Assembly (NCBI GenBank): GCA_903882645.1
Contig: CAIRXZ010000133.1
Coordinates: 1 to 49,402 of the forward strand
DNA from: an uncultured Acidobacteriia bacterium
GTDB taxonomy: Bacteria; Acidobacteriota; Terriglobia; Bryobacterales; Bryobacteraceae
Length of the DNA: 49,402 nt
Direction of reading: 5' to 3'
The notes under the pieces are model-generated. The model saw only the letters and a list, made by a program, of their open reading frames with translations. It ran no database searches and had not been told where the DNA came from. Made by a program: the position numbers and the translations under genes. Below are positions 8,759-17,831 of this stretch, in pieces (the stretch's first letter is position 1; each line of letters starts with the position of its first letter).

Positions 8759-8918
8759 GGGAGAGGCATACGACGCCCTCATGGCAATTCAAGGCATAAG
8801 ATGCCCGCGCGGGCATGATTTATCTATCGCTTGGTATGCATCGCGAGGAAAACCGCCGAAGAAAAGCCAAAGGGGACACAATAGTCGCGCCAATGAACCT
8901 CGACCTCTGGGAGGATAA
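8745..8918 (+). CDS. possible 57-aa small protein overlapping the abiEii end
   Basis: ATG 8745 lies inside the last codons of abiEii and opens a 57-residue frame. The N-terminal part is plausible protein, but the rest is basic, low in hydrophobics and unrecognised. It could be the remnant of a third gene of the abiE unit or simply chance. The rest of 8759-8948 shows nothing else. Confidence 0.22.
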   Translation: MSKAKGEAYDALMAIQGIRCPRGHDLSIAWYASRGKPPKKSQRGHNSRANEPRPLGG

Positions 8919-8948
8919 GTGGAAGCGGTAAGCGGTTAGGATGGAACC

Positions 8949-10142
8949 ATGGCTCTTCCGCACGACCCTGACCAACTCCAGGGACAGCGCCCGCCGCCGC
9001 AAATCGACGAGCAGGCGATGAGCGATCTGATAACCGGTTTCGAGGCGCACCTGCCGGCGATGCTGGGGCAGTTCGCCGATCTCCTGGGAAGGACCGCGCC
9101 GCGCATCTCCGTGCAGGAAAGGCGCCGGTTCATGGAGCGTTTGCGGCGCAAGCTCCGGCCTCTGTGGTCCGCGTTTACCGAACTTGAGGCGCTGGGCGCC
9201 GCGCCCGAATCGGCTGAGAAGACGGAGAAGGCGACGGCAGCCCTGCGTAGCATCCTGATCGAGATGCTGGCCACTCCCCGGATTCGAAAATCGCCGGATG
9301 TGGACCGGCTGGACTGGCTGATCGCAATGGCGGCTAGGGCCACGAACCCGCCCCGCGCCGCCTGGGCGCGGCAAGCGCCCTACCTTGAAGCGCGCACGCA
9401 TCTCTGGAACGTCCTGATCAGTGTCTACAGCCAAGTGCCGCTCGCCGCCGTTCAGACCGTGCTGGACGCGTGGGCCTCTGATGGCGAGTATCGGCGCTAT
9501 GTTCATTCCCTGCGGCTGCTCACCGTTGCCGCCGCGCGTTTTCGCTCGAAGCCGACGCAGCGAATCAGCGACCGCGCCGCCGTGGAACTTCAAAACGAAT
9601 ATCTGCGGACCGCCAACGTGTTCGAACAGCAACTGCGGCTGCTGACCTGCCTTGTCCGCGCAGCACCGGGCATCGCGAAACCCTGGTCCTATTGGCAGCG
9701 CCAGAGTCTCAAGAACCTGATGGAGATGGCGTCGATGCACGATGAACTCCGCAACCTTGTACCGTTCATAGACCGCCATGTCCGCAACGCGCTCACACAC
9801 GGCCCCCCGCTCGTCGACCGCAGCTCCCGGCGCTGCCAGTTCTGGGACCGGGATATCTGTGTGACCTGGAACTGGGAAGACTACTTCCGCAATACGCGCG
9901 CGCTGACGCTCGCGGTGCTCGGCTGCGCGAATCTCGACAGCTTCCGCCAGTTAATCGAGATTCAGATTCTGGCGCGGGCTCTCGTCCCCAATCAACCGAT
10001 CTCGCGGACCGCGACAATGGCGCGCATGAATTCCGCGTCGGGGTCCGCCAGAGCTTCAACTGATCCCAGAAGCGCGAAGCGCACCAAAGCCGACGGCCTC
10101 GGCGATAACGTAACATCGGAAGGACAGGGGATAACACCCTGA
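8949..10142 (+). CDS. unrecognised 397-aa helical protein with an HEPN-like R-x4-H motif
   Basis: I do not recognise a named family. The protein is mostly alpha-helical. It contains VRNALTHG with R279 and H284 spaced as in the Rx4H motif of HEPN ribonucleases, followed by polar and aromatic residues and another helix, as is usual in HEPN-like C-terminal domains. HEPN proteins are RNases frequent in abortive infection and toxin systems. The gene stands alone directly after the abiE pair and has only a weak ribosome-binding site. The C-terminal ~45 residues are S/A/R/K-rich and probably disordered. An RNase role is inference from one motif and context. Confidence 0.5.
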   Translation: MALPHDPDQLQGQRPPPQIDEQAMSDLITGFEAHLPAMLGQFADLLGRTAPRISVQERRRFMERLRRKLRPLWSAFTELEALGAAPESAEKTEKATAALRSILIEMLATPRIRKSPDVDRLDWLIAMAARATNPPRAAWARQAPYLEARTHLWNVLISVYSQVPLAAVQTVLDAWASDGEYRRYVHSLRLLTVAAARFRSKPTQRISDRAAVELQNEYLRTANVFEQQLRLLTCLVRAAPGIAKPWSYWQRQSLKNLMEMASMHDELRNLVPFIDRHVRNALTHGPPLVDRSSRRCQFWDRDICVTWNWEDYFRNTRALTLAVLGCANLDSFRQLIEIQILARALVPNQPISRTATMARMNSASGSARASTDPRSAKRTKADGLGDNVTSEGQGITP

Positions 10143-10227
10143 AACCATTCACACTTCCGCCGATGTGATAATATACATTCGGTAAAATGCATTATTCATA
10201 TCATGGGTGAGGGGGCTCAATCTCGCT

Positions 10228-12276
10228 CTACCTAATCCCGGAACTCTGGCCGTTCAGCTTGCACCATTTCCTCCACATCTCCCGGTAAGCCGCTTCCATA
10301 TTGCGGGCAAAAGATTTCTGGTTCATCAGCGGGCTGGATGCCACCCTGTCGCGCAAATTATGCCGCAGGCCGCGCAGCCGGTCCCTGTCCAGCGCCAGAT
10401 TCGTGGCCAGATCGACATACTCATCAACATTTCTTGCAATCAGTTCCGGCATCCCGGCATTAGTCAAAATCGTTACGCCCATTCGCGAGACGAAATGATC
10501 GCCTGCCATTGTGACAAAGGGCACGCCCATCCACATCGTATCCATGCTCGTCGTCCCGCCCGTGCAGGGGAATGGATCAAGGGCGATGTCGATGCGGTTA
10601 TACAGCACGAACTGGTTTGATCGTTTGCGCGGTTCCAGAATGATCCGGTCGAGAGGCAGGCCGGAACGCAGCAGGCGCGCTTCGGTGGCGGCCCGGAATT
10701 GCGGACTATCAATACCTGTGATCTCAAGCAGCAGGCGGGACTCCGGCACCTGCGCCATAATCCGCGCCCATGTTTCCAGTACCGGGTCGGTTACCTTGGC
10801 GAAGTTGTTGAAGCATCCGAAGGTAATGTACCCGTTGTCTTCAAAAGGCGGATGATCGATGCCAGCCGGGCTGTTCTCATGCGCGGCATAGCAGCAGAAA
10901 ATCTCCGGTAGCCGCCACAGCGTCTCCGCGTTCAGGTGCTCGGTCATGCCCGGCGGCTCGGCATAGCCGTCCGTGATGCGGTAATCGACGGCATCCATGC
11001 CGGTGGTCGCCGGATAGCCCAGCCATGTCACCTGCACTGGCGCGGGCTTGCGGGCGAATACCATCAGGCGGTTTTCACGAGTATGGCCCGCCAGATCGAC
11101 GAGGATATCAATCGCGTCCGCTTCGATCAGATCGGCGGCTTCGTCATCGTTCAAAGGCCGGATATCGCGCCAGTGGTCAAATTCCCGTTTGAGCCGGGTC
11201 GTGACGGCGTCTTCCCGGATGACATTGGCATAAGCGAACAGCTCAAACTGCCGCCGGTCGTGCAGCTTGAGTAAAGGCTCAAAGAAATAGTTGACTGCGT
11301 GCTCATGAAAATCGGGCGAGACATAACCGACGCGTAATTTACGCTCGGGATCGTCATCCCGAATCAGCGGACTCTTCCGGCGAAGCGGATCAGCTATCTT
11401 TTTGCCGAATTCCCGCGCTGTAGCAGCCAGTTCCTGCGGCGATACGGATGCCGCATAGACCATGGTCAGCAAGAGATTGCTGTGATGGAGGGCTGATTCA
11501 GGCTTAATAGCAAGGACACGATTGTGGCAGACTATTGCCTCATCGAGATTTCCTTGAGCCTTGAATGTATTGCCAAGGTTATTGAGGGCTTCAACGTCAT
11601 CCGGCTTTAGAGAAAGTACGTGTTCATAGCACGCCACAGCATCGTCGAATCTATCCTGTTCTTGTAGACTGACGCCCAGATTAACATGGGCCTCGACAAA
11701 ACCGGGATCGAGAATACACACGCGCCTGAACATGGCCTCCGCTTCGTCGAGCCGGCCCTGATCCCTGAAAAGACTGCCTAGATTATCGTGCGCCCCGGCA
11801 TGCTCGGGATTCACAAGCAGCAGGCGCCTGTAACAATCCATGGCCTCGTCGGTCCGGCCCCGGGTGCGGAGGACGGAGCCCAGGTTACTGAGCGCGTCGA
11901 CAAAGCGGGGATCGAGCGCCAGCGCGCGCCGGTAGCTCGCCTCCGCCTCATTGAGCCGGCCCATATCCTTGAAAGCGCTGCCCAGATTGTTATACAAGAA
12001 CGGGTCATCCTCCTTCAGCGCAATCGCTTGGCTAATCATTTTGACGGCAATTTCAGGATGGCCAGTCTGGGACGACAGAACGCCGAGCAGATGCAGACTG
12101 TCCGCATGGGAAGGTTCAAGCGCCAGAACCTGCCGGTAAAGCGGCTCAGCCTCGGCCAGCCGTCCGGCCCGATGATGCCGCAGGGCTTCATTGTATTTTT
12201 CCTGAATAACCTGAGGCGATCCGCGCTTGCGATTCAGGCTTTTCTCAGCACGGCGCTGTTTGCGATTGTTAGACAA
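10228..12276 (-). CDS. TPR protein with O-GlcNAc-transferase-like (GT41) catalytic domain
   Basis: The start is taken as TTG 12276, preceded by AGAGAAG and giving a product beginning MSNNRKQRRAEKS; a longer GTG start at 12354 is possible. The 682-residue protein has about seven TPR units (residues ~23-270). A GT41/SPINDLY-type glycosyltransferase region follows: VGYVSPDFHEHAVNYF near 320, VTWLGYPATTGMDAVDYRI, the ITFGCFNNFAKV segment, and DPFPCTGGTTSMDTMWMG, which binds the sugar nucleotide. Family members add GlcNAc or other sugars to proteins in the cytoplasm. It is an unusual passenger on a mobile element and has no evident partner gene. It may modify a surface or regulatory protein of the host. 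Confidence 0.87.
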   Translation of the reverse strand: MSNNRKQRRAEKSLNRKRGSPQVIQEKYNEALRHHRAGRLAEAEPLYRQVLALEPSHADSLHLLGVLSSQTGHPEIAVKMISQAIALKEDDPFLYNNLGSAFKDMGRLNEAEASYRRALALDPRFVDALSNLGSVLRTRGRTDEAMDCYRRLLLVNPEHAGAHDNLGSLFRDQGRLDEAEAMFRRVCILDPGFVEAHVNLGVSLQEQDRFDDAVACYEHVLSLKPDDVEALNNLGNTFKAQGNLDEAIVCHNRVLAIKPESALHHSNLLLTMVYAASVSPQELAATAREFGKKIADPLRRKSPLIRDDDPERKLRVGYVSPDFHEHAVNYFFEPLLKLHDRRQFELFAYANVIREDAVTTRLKREFDHWRDIRPLNDDEAADLIEADAIDILVDLAGHTRENRLMVFARKPAPVQVTWLGYPATTGMDAVDYRITDGYAEPPGMTEHLNAETLWRLPEIFCCYAAHENSPAGIDHPPFEDNGYITFGCFNNFAKVTDPVLETWARIMAQVPESRLLLEITGIDSPQFRAATEARLLRSGLPLDRIILEPRKRSNQFVLYNRIDIALDPFPCTGGTTSMDTMWMGVPFVTMAGDHFVSRMGVTILTNAGMPELIARNVDEYVDLATNLALDRDRLRGLRHNLRDRVASSPLMNQKSFARNMEAAYREMWRKWCKLNGQSSGIR

Positions 12277-12494
12277 AGGAGCTTCTCTAGTTTTGCCGAG
12301 TAAGGGGTATGTTTGCGAATCTATAATGACACTTTCCACCCAATTCAACAGCACCAGATCAGCGCTAATCCGGAATTACCACAGGAAAGGAAAGTCACTG
12401 AATATTAGCCGCATGATCAGGACGGCCCAAACTCTGAAAAGCGCGATTATTCGTAATCTAGATTATCCCGGAATCCGGGCCGAACAACGGCCTC

Positions 12495-13112
12495 TTACTT
12501 CGCGTCCTTCTCGCTTATCAGACGATACTGAGTAATTACATCCTGACCAGCATCACCGAGTTTCGCGAAGGCTCCTAGGCGGTTTCTCAATTCCTTCACC
12601 GAGGCCTCAGCTTTGAGGATTCCTGAGTCTGTTAGAAAATAAAAATTAACCGAGCCTTGTTCTGGCAGCGGATAGATATCTGTGGCTTTAGCTTGCGGCT
12701 GGCATTGTAAGGCCAATGTAACCATTCTCTTCGCGGCCTGACGGACGGACTCATGCTTTTCACCACCAATGAAGCCGCCGCCGCTGCTTAGGTATACGCT
12801 CGCGGCACCGTTAATGAACGCAACTATGGTTGCAGTATCCTCCTTGTCGAGGCCCCAGTCCATTATTACGCCCCAAGAGTCATTAGAGTTAGTAGTTTGG
12901 GGCAAGCCTAGCTGCGTCCGCGAGCTTCGGAGAGCCAAATTCCGCAGATTCTGATAGATCTGTTTTGAATCCGCTACGGTCATGACCCCTTCTCTATTGT
13001 CGGCCTCCACATTTCTACTTTGGCTTTTACCACAGCATTTCTTGTATTTTTGTTTGCTGCCACAGGGACAGGGATCGTTACGCCCGACTTCGCTTGGTGT
13101 GCCTCTTAGCAT
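12495..13112 (-). CDS. SEC-C zinc-motif protein of unknown function
   Basis: ATG 13112 is chosen because GGGGAGAG lies just upstream; a longer TTG start at 13160 is less likely. The 205-residue product begins with a SEC-C motif, C15-x-C17-x8-C26-C27, in the setting VGRNDPCPCGS. This motif is known from the C-terminus of SecA, where it binds zinc and ribosomes or SecB, but it occurs in many unrelated bacterial proteins. The remaining ~170 residues are unrecognised. It is read in the same direction as the TPR glycosyltransferase gene. Confidence 0.65.
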   Translation of the reverse strand: MLRGTPSEVGRNDPCPCGSKQKYKKCCGKSQSRNVEADNREGVMTVADSKQIYQNLRNLALRSSRTQLGLPQTTNSNDSWGVIMDWGLDKEDTATIVAFINGAASVYLSSGGGFIGGEKHESVRQAAKRMVTLALQCQPQAKATDIYPLPEQGSVNFYFLTDSGILKAEASVKELRNRLGAFAKLGDAGQDVITQYRLISEKDAK

Positions 13113-13249
13113 AGATCTCTCCCCTGGCCCGAGAATAACAGGGCGCTCACGGCGGGCCAAACTCGATTTTCACTCAAATAATCAAACCGCCCCGACATTT
13201 CACATTGTCATAACATAGGTGAGGGCCAGGGCCACAGCCGATACAAATC

Positions 13250-13381
13250 AAAACTTCGTGCTCGAACGGCCTCCCCGCCTGCTCCTGAAAATCCCCCAGC
13301 ATCTTTTCAGCGCGGGCCGCGTGCTCCCGTTCCTCCAATACGGCCTTGTCCAGTCCGCGCAGCGCGTATTCAATGCGTCGG
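13250..13381 (-). pseudogene. remnant of the 3' end of a plasmid helicase/methylase-type gene
   Basis: On the minus strand a frame reads RRIEYALRGLDK, then EEREHAARAEKMLGDFQEQ and GRPFEHE. This is the charged C-terminal helical tail typical of the very large plasmid-borne DEAD/DEAH helicase/DNA-methylase proteins of conjugative elements. Upstream in the same frame there is a stop, and downstream the similarity ends. Only about 45 codons remain, so this is debris. The rest of 13113-13688 holds the leader repeat at 13564-13608 and no other gene that I can support. Confidence 0.45.
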
Positions 13382-13563
13382 CTACGCTTGCACGCATTGC
13401 TGAACCAAACCAGGACACCATATTAGCCACTTCCGGGCTCGGCGAGTTGTGTCGTCAACGACCTCACCGCCATTGGCACGCTTGTCCCCGGATCATCGTC
13501 CATCGCACAGCTCTTTTTGCCGGTTTTTCAATTCATGACGCATCGTTGGCCGGGCGCACCGGG

Positions 13564-13608
13564 CCGTCAACGGCCTGCCCGCTCCCAGAATTCCGTGTTG
13601 GCCGTGCC
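13564..13608 (+). promoter_or_regulatory. leader repeat A, upstream of the parB-like gene
   Basis: This is one of four related leaders (others at 18317, 20223 and 21897). It has the shared blocks TCAACGGC, TGCCCGCTCC and GTGTTGGCCGT. ACGGCC near the start can pair with GGCCGT near the end. The element lies about 80 nt before the start codon. A 5'-UTR regulatory RNA or a protein-binding operator is likely. Confidence 0.6.
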
Positions 13609-13688
13609 GCTGCGCTTGACCGCCCGGCTTACGCCCCCGGCCCTGTCTCTCCGCGTTTTGAAAAACCACTAGCAAAAGGAGAACTGTT

Positions 13689-15542
13689 ATGACTGACACT
13701 ACATCCATAGCACTGAACAAGCTCGTCGCCTGGGATGGCAACGTGCGCAAGACCGCCGGAGCCGACACCGCCCTGGCCGAACTCGCGGCATCCATCGCCG
13801 CCCACGGCCTGCTGCAATCGCTTGTCGTCCGCAAAGGCAGACGCGATACCTACGCCGTCGTTGCCGGAGGCAGACGGCTTGCCGCCCTGCAATCCCTCGC
13901 CGAATCCGGCAGGATATGCGCTGACTACGCGATCCCCTGCCACGTCATCGCCGACGATGCCGACGCCACCGAGATCAGCCTCGCCGAAAACGCGATCCGC
14001 GAGCAGATGCATCCCGCCGACCAGTTCGAGGCTTTCCGCGACCTGATCGACAAGGGCATCCCGGCCGTCGATATCGCCGCCCGCTTCGGCGTCACCGACA
14101 AGGTGGTCGAGAAACGCCTGAAACTCGCCCGCGTGAGTCCGGTCATCATCGCCGCCTATCGCGCCGACAAGCTCGACCTTGAACAGGTCATGGCTTTTGC
14201 GATCAGCGACGACCACAAGGCGCAGGAGAAAGTCTTCAAAGCCCTGCGCAACATCGGAGGCGATCCCCGATCCATACGCCGCGCGCTGACCGACGGTGAG
14301 ATTCCCGCTTCACACAAGGCCGTCAAGTTCGTCACCCTCAAGGCCTACGAGAAAGCCGGTGGCCAGGTCCGCCGCGATCTCTTCGCCGAGGACGACGAAG
14401 GCGTCTTCATCCTCGATCAGGAGCTTTTGCAATCCCTTGCCATCGCCAAACTCGAAAAGACCGCAGCCGGTCTGCGCAAGGAAGGCTGGAAGTGGGTCGA
14501 GATCCGGCTTGAGCAGGACCATTCCGAATGGTCGAGCTGCACACGGATGCATCCCGAGATGGCGCCGCTTGCCCCGAAACCGGCGAGGGAACTTGCAGCC
14601 CTGGAGCAGGAACACGACACGCTTGAGGCCGCGTGGGACGCCAACGACGACCCCGACGCCGAATATCCGGAACGCCTGCGTGAGATTTCCGACCGCATCG
14701 ATGAGATCAACGAAGACCGCGAGGATGTCTGGCCCCCTGAAACTCTTGCCATCGCCGGTGCGGTTGTCCGTATCGGCTATGACGGCAAGACCGATATCGA
14801 CCGCGGCTATGTACTCCCGGCTGACCGTCCGAAGAAAGCCTCCCCTGCCAAAACCGTCACCACGACCAATGATGACGGCACTGTCACCGAAACCGAAATC
14901 GAGGAAGCCTTCACGCTATCCGCCGCCCTCGTCGAACACCTGACTCTCCACCGGACAGCCGCCATCAGCGCGGAGCTTCTCAACCGCCCTGATATCGCCC
15001 TGGCAGCACTCGTGCATACTCTCGCTGCGCAAGTGCTCCTGAACAGCGCATCCGGCAATACCTGCCTGGAGATCTTCGCCACCACCAAATCCCTCCACGA
15101 TGTCGAAGGCGCCAAGGCTTTCGATGCCATGACTTCAGCCGGTGAAAACTGGGGCAACCTGATTCCCGGCACACGCGACGCTTTGTGGACTTGGTGCCTT
15201 GAGCAGGATCAGCAGGTCCTTCTCGATCTTCTCGCCTTCTGCATGGCGCGCACCGTCAATGCGGTACGGACGAAGAAAGACGGCGCTAACGATCCACGGT
15301 TCGCATACGCGGACAGGCTTGCCGCCACGCTGAAGCTCGACATGACGGCCTGGTTCACTCCGACCGCCGAGAACTACTTCGCCAAGGTCAGCAAGACCGG
15401 CATTCTCGAAGCCCTCAAGGAAGCCAAAGGCGATATCGCACCTGCGTGGAATACCGCCAAGAAAGGCGATCTTGCCGCAATCGCGGAACGCCAGTTAGCC
15501 GAAACCGGCTGGCTGCCGGAACTTTTGCGCAAAGCCGCCTGA
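13689..15542 (+). CDS. large ParB/RepB/Spo0J-like DNA-binding protein (plasmid type)
   Basis: The 617-residue product has a ParB N-terminal CTPase domain with VVAGGRRLAAL (GGRR at 60-63) and ENAIREQMHP (100-109). A helix-turn-helix follows around 122-146 (IPAVDIAARFGVTDKVVEKRL). The long C-terminal part, including an acidic helical stretch near 300-345, is typical of the big ParB-like proteins found beside ArdC and DUF2958 genes on conjugative plasmids. These are thought to be DNA-binding regulators or partition-related proteins rather than the cognate ParB of a parA gene. The ribosome-binding site AAAGGAG is strong. Leader repeat A is upstream and a clear terminator follows. Confidence 0.87.
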   Translation: MTDTTSIALNKLVAWDGNVRKTAGADTALAELAASIAAHGLLQSLVVRKGRRDTYAVVAGGRRLAALQSLAESGRICADYAIPCHVIADDADATEISLAENAIREQMHPADQFEAFRDLIDKGIPAVDIAARFGVTDKVVEKRLKLARVSPVIIAAYRADKLDLEQVMAFAISDDHKAQEKVFKALRNIGGDPRSIRRALTDGEIPASHKAVKFVTLKAYEKAGGQVRRDLFAEDDEGVFILDQELLQSLAIAKLEKTAAGLRKEGWKWVEIRLEQDHSEWSSCTRMHPEMAPLAPKPARELAALEQEHDTLEAAWDANDDPDAEYPERLREISDRIDEINEDREDVWPPETLAIAGAVVRIGYDGKTDIDRGYVLPADRPKKASPAKTVTTTNDDGTVTETEIEEAFTLSAALVEHLTLHRTAAISAELLNRPDIALAALVHTLAAQVLLNSASGNTCLEIFATTKSLHDVEGAKAFDAMTSAGENWGNLIPGTRDALWTWCLEQDQQVLLDLLAFCMARTVNAVRTKKDGANDPRFAYADRLAATLKLDMTAWFTPTAENYFAKVSKTGILEALKEAKGDIAPAWNTAKKGDLAAIAERQLAETGWLPELLRKAA

Positions 15543-15554
15543 CGCCCTTTCGCC

Positions 15555-15591
15555 AGATGGCCCGTCGTCCCCCGGCGGGCCATCTGCTTTT
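15555..15591. terminator. intrinsic terminator between convergent genes
   Basis: AGATGGCCCG (15555-15564) pairs perfectly with CGGGCCATCT (15576-15585), and GCTTTT follows. It ends the parB-like transcript 13 bp after its stop. The PIN-like gene, read from the other side, stops at 15591, so the hairpin may serve both. Confidence 0.85.
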
Positions 15592-16904
15592 CAGTCGTGC
15601 ATCTTGTAAATGCGATAGCCGTGGGTTGTCTCTATGCCGTGTTCAGCTGACATCGCGGCGCCTAGCATAAAGGTCTCCGGGATCTCCTTGTACTCATCAA
15701 TGAGAACGAAATGATCGGAGCGGCACCGCTCGCGGCATATGGCCAGGATTTCGTCAATACTGATTCCACGCGGCAATTCAATCCTGGTGACATCCTGCAG
15801 CCCGCAAAACGGAACAGGGCGGCCGGGCAGTTGCCGCAGTTCATACGAGGGCATGCCGCCGTCATCGAAGGCGTAAATCTCACCGTATTCGTTCATCCCC
15901 ATGGCCCGCAGCGCGATACCAAGCTGGCCGAAGAATTGAAAGGACTGCTCCCTGCCGGTCTTCGGCGGCAGCACGAAGGCCGTGATTGAGGGGCGGCGTA
16001 TGGGCGCGGTACCGCCAAGGAATGTTTCCAGAAATGTCTTGAGCGCGCGCAGACTGCTTGTCTTCGCGTGGAATACGGATACACCGTATTCTTCGGCAAT
16101 ACGGAGCGATCTCATCTGTTCCGCCATGAAGGCGTCGGTGCAGACAACATCCATATAGGGCGCGTAGGCGCTGAGTGCATCGATGTCGGTGCCGTCGCTG
16201 GGCTTGATCTTGCGCTCGGCGTACCGGGTGAGAATGGTGGCGAAAAGCCGGGCCTCAATGCTCAACAGCGGTATGCTCGTAAAGTCGCTGCTCTGTGTGA
16301 ATGCTGTTAATTCGGGCAGTTTGTCCTGCGGGAGAGGACCGCAGAAACGGGAATAGGTTCTGAGGAATTCCTCGCGCTGTGTTTGCTGTTCGACTTTGAC
16401 TTGCTCCTCGTAGGAGACCTTCTTTTGCAGCAGGCGTTCACGCAGTCCCTCCATTTCTATCGCCGTGCTGTGCCGTCCATCACGGAAATTATGCCGTTCC
16501 AGGTGCGCGTCCACGCTGATGCCGAAGCGCTCGACCTGTTGGTCAGGATGATCCAGAAACGCGGCTTCTGGTCGAAGCGGGTCGGGCGCAGTACGCCCGG
16601 CGAAGCGTTCGAACGCCGCCGATGTCTGGGCATTCCTGATTTCGTCGGGGCGATAGAGGCGCACTTGTCCGAGGTAATGCTGATAGGACACGATCCGGTC
16701 TTTCAAATGCGTCGCAAGGCTGGACTCGACATCGTGCAGCCAGGAGCCGGGGACGACGAGCTTTTCATCGACAAAACCCTGGTGGAGCAGCTCGTAAACA
16801 TCCTTAAATTCGGGCCGGACCTTCTCGTGAGTGTCAGCCTTGGACATCTCGCTCAGAAAGTTCTGATCGAGGTAGACGAGCAGCTTCCTGGTCCGCTTTG
16901 GCAT
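15591..16904 (-). CDS. PIN-like domain protein, putative nuclease
   Basis: The start is ATG 16904, seven bases after the stop of the DUF5677-like gene; no good ribosome-binding site is visible, so translation is probably coupled. The 437-residue product starts LLVYLDQNFLSEM, with D13 in the position of the first acidic PIN residue. Near the C-terminal part of the domain comes the acidic cluster GTDIDALSAYAPYMDVVCTD (D240, D242, D252, D257), which is the usual PIN ending. PIN domains are metal-dependent RNases found in toxins and defence. The ~180-residue helical insertion and the C-terminal ~150 residues are unassigned. Confidence 0.55.
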   Translation of the reverse strand: MPKRTRKLLVYLDQNFLSEMSKADTHEKVRPEFKDVYELLHQGFVDEKLVVPGSWLHDVESSLATHLKDRIVSYQHYLGQVRLYRPDEIRNAQTSAAFERFAGRTAPDPLRPEAAFLDHPDQQVERFGISVDAHLERHNFRDGRHSTAIEMEGLRERLLQKKVSYEEQVKVEQQTQREEFLRTYSRFCGPLPQDKLPELTAFTQSSDFTSIPLLSIEARLFATILTRYAERKIKPSDGTDIDALSAYAPYMDVVCTDAFMAEQMRSLRIAEEYGVSVFHAKTSSLRALKTFLETFLGGTAPIRRPSITAFVLPPKTGREQSFQFFGQLGIALRAMGMNEYGEIYAFDDGGMPSYELRQLPGRPVPFCGLQDVTRIELPRGISIDEILAICRERCRSDHFVLIDEYKEIPETFMLGAAMSAEHGIETTHGYRIYKMHD

Positions 16905-16911
16905 ATGTTCA

Positions 16912-17721
16912 CTATTCGAGCCCAAGCTCTTTCCTGAGCTGGCTTGCCTGTTCTTCGCCGTCGGTCCACGGCACCATCCGGGCATACTGCATCCGTGTCT
17001 TGATCTTCGGGTCGTGCTTGTCGAGCTTAAACTCGTCGATGATCGCCGTCATCAGAGCCATGTAGGCTTTCACCGCGATGGTGAAAGCGATACCCGCCAT
17101 CAGTTCGAATGACTCCTTCTGCAGGTTGGCGAATCCGGTGAGCCCGGAGTGAATATACCAGCTGAGGCGCGGGTATTCCACAGCATATAGCTCGTCGAAG
17201 GGTTGCCCGAGCCTTTCCACGCGCTTTTGCATTTTCAGCAAGGACCAATGCTGGACATCGGGGCGGTTGGGCCAAAGCGAATCGCGTAAGGCCGTAATGC
17301 GGGGACCTTCCAGCCTGATGAACTCCTGAAAAGTCGTCGCATCAACCTGCGCGCCGGAGTTTGCGGCCTTAAAGTCGATGATGGCCTGGGCGGAACGCAT
17401 CTTCTCCACATCGATCAGTGCGAGCATCTTTTCCGGCCCTTGCGGGATCTGGTCGATGAGGGCGACATCGACCGCAATCTCGAAAAGCCCTCGCGCGGCG
17501 GAGGCGATCCCCTGGATATGCTTCACATGGTTGAGCGCGAGTATGGATTCGACGTTAGCAAATGCCCGGTAGTAGTTCGCCGTGAAGCAGATTTCCCGCT
17601 GCTTGGGGTCGATGAGGCCGCGAATTACATTTCGGATTTCGATTTTGTCGAAGTTGTTGAGGCTCGTCAGGGTTGAGAAGAACCTTGCCGGTTCTTCGCG
17701 CAGCTTGCCGGTTGATGTCAT
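16912..17721 (-). CDS. DUF5677-like helical protein, partner of the PIN-like gene
   Basis: The 269-residue protein is all-helical. It has the pattern of the DUF5677 family: a helix with ARGLFEIAVDVALI, a central HWSLLKMQKRVERLG, and then YPRLSWYIHSGLTG, in which the conserved serine and histidine follow an aromatic residue. The family's function is unknown. Members often sit alone or beside toxin-like genes. The tight spacing with the PIN-like gene suggests a two-gene module. Start ATG 17721 is the first in frame. Confidence 0.5.
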   Translation of the reverse strand: MTSTGKLREEPARFFSTLTSLNNFDKIEIRNVIRGLIDPKQREICFTANYYRAFANVESILALNHVKHIQGIASAARGLFEIAVDVALIDQIPQGPEKMLALIDVEKMRSAQAIIDFKAANSGAQVDATTFQEFIRLEGPRITALRDSLWPNRPDVQHWSLLKMQKRVERLGQPFDELYAVEYPRLSWYIHSGLTGFANLQKESFELMAGIAFTIAVKAYMALMTAIIDEFKLDKHDPKIKTRMQYARMVPWTDGEEQASQLRKELGLE

Positions 17722-17831
17722 GGCGGACCGACCTCTTTTGTCCCACTCCTAGTCCCGCTTACGTCAAAGCCTTCTCGGGCCAGCTCGCCATGAATGATAG
17801 TCGACCCAGTCTCTGTACACGCGCCACCGCC

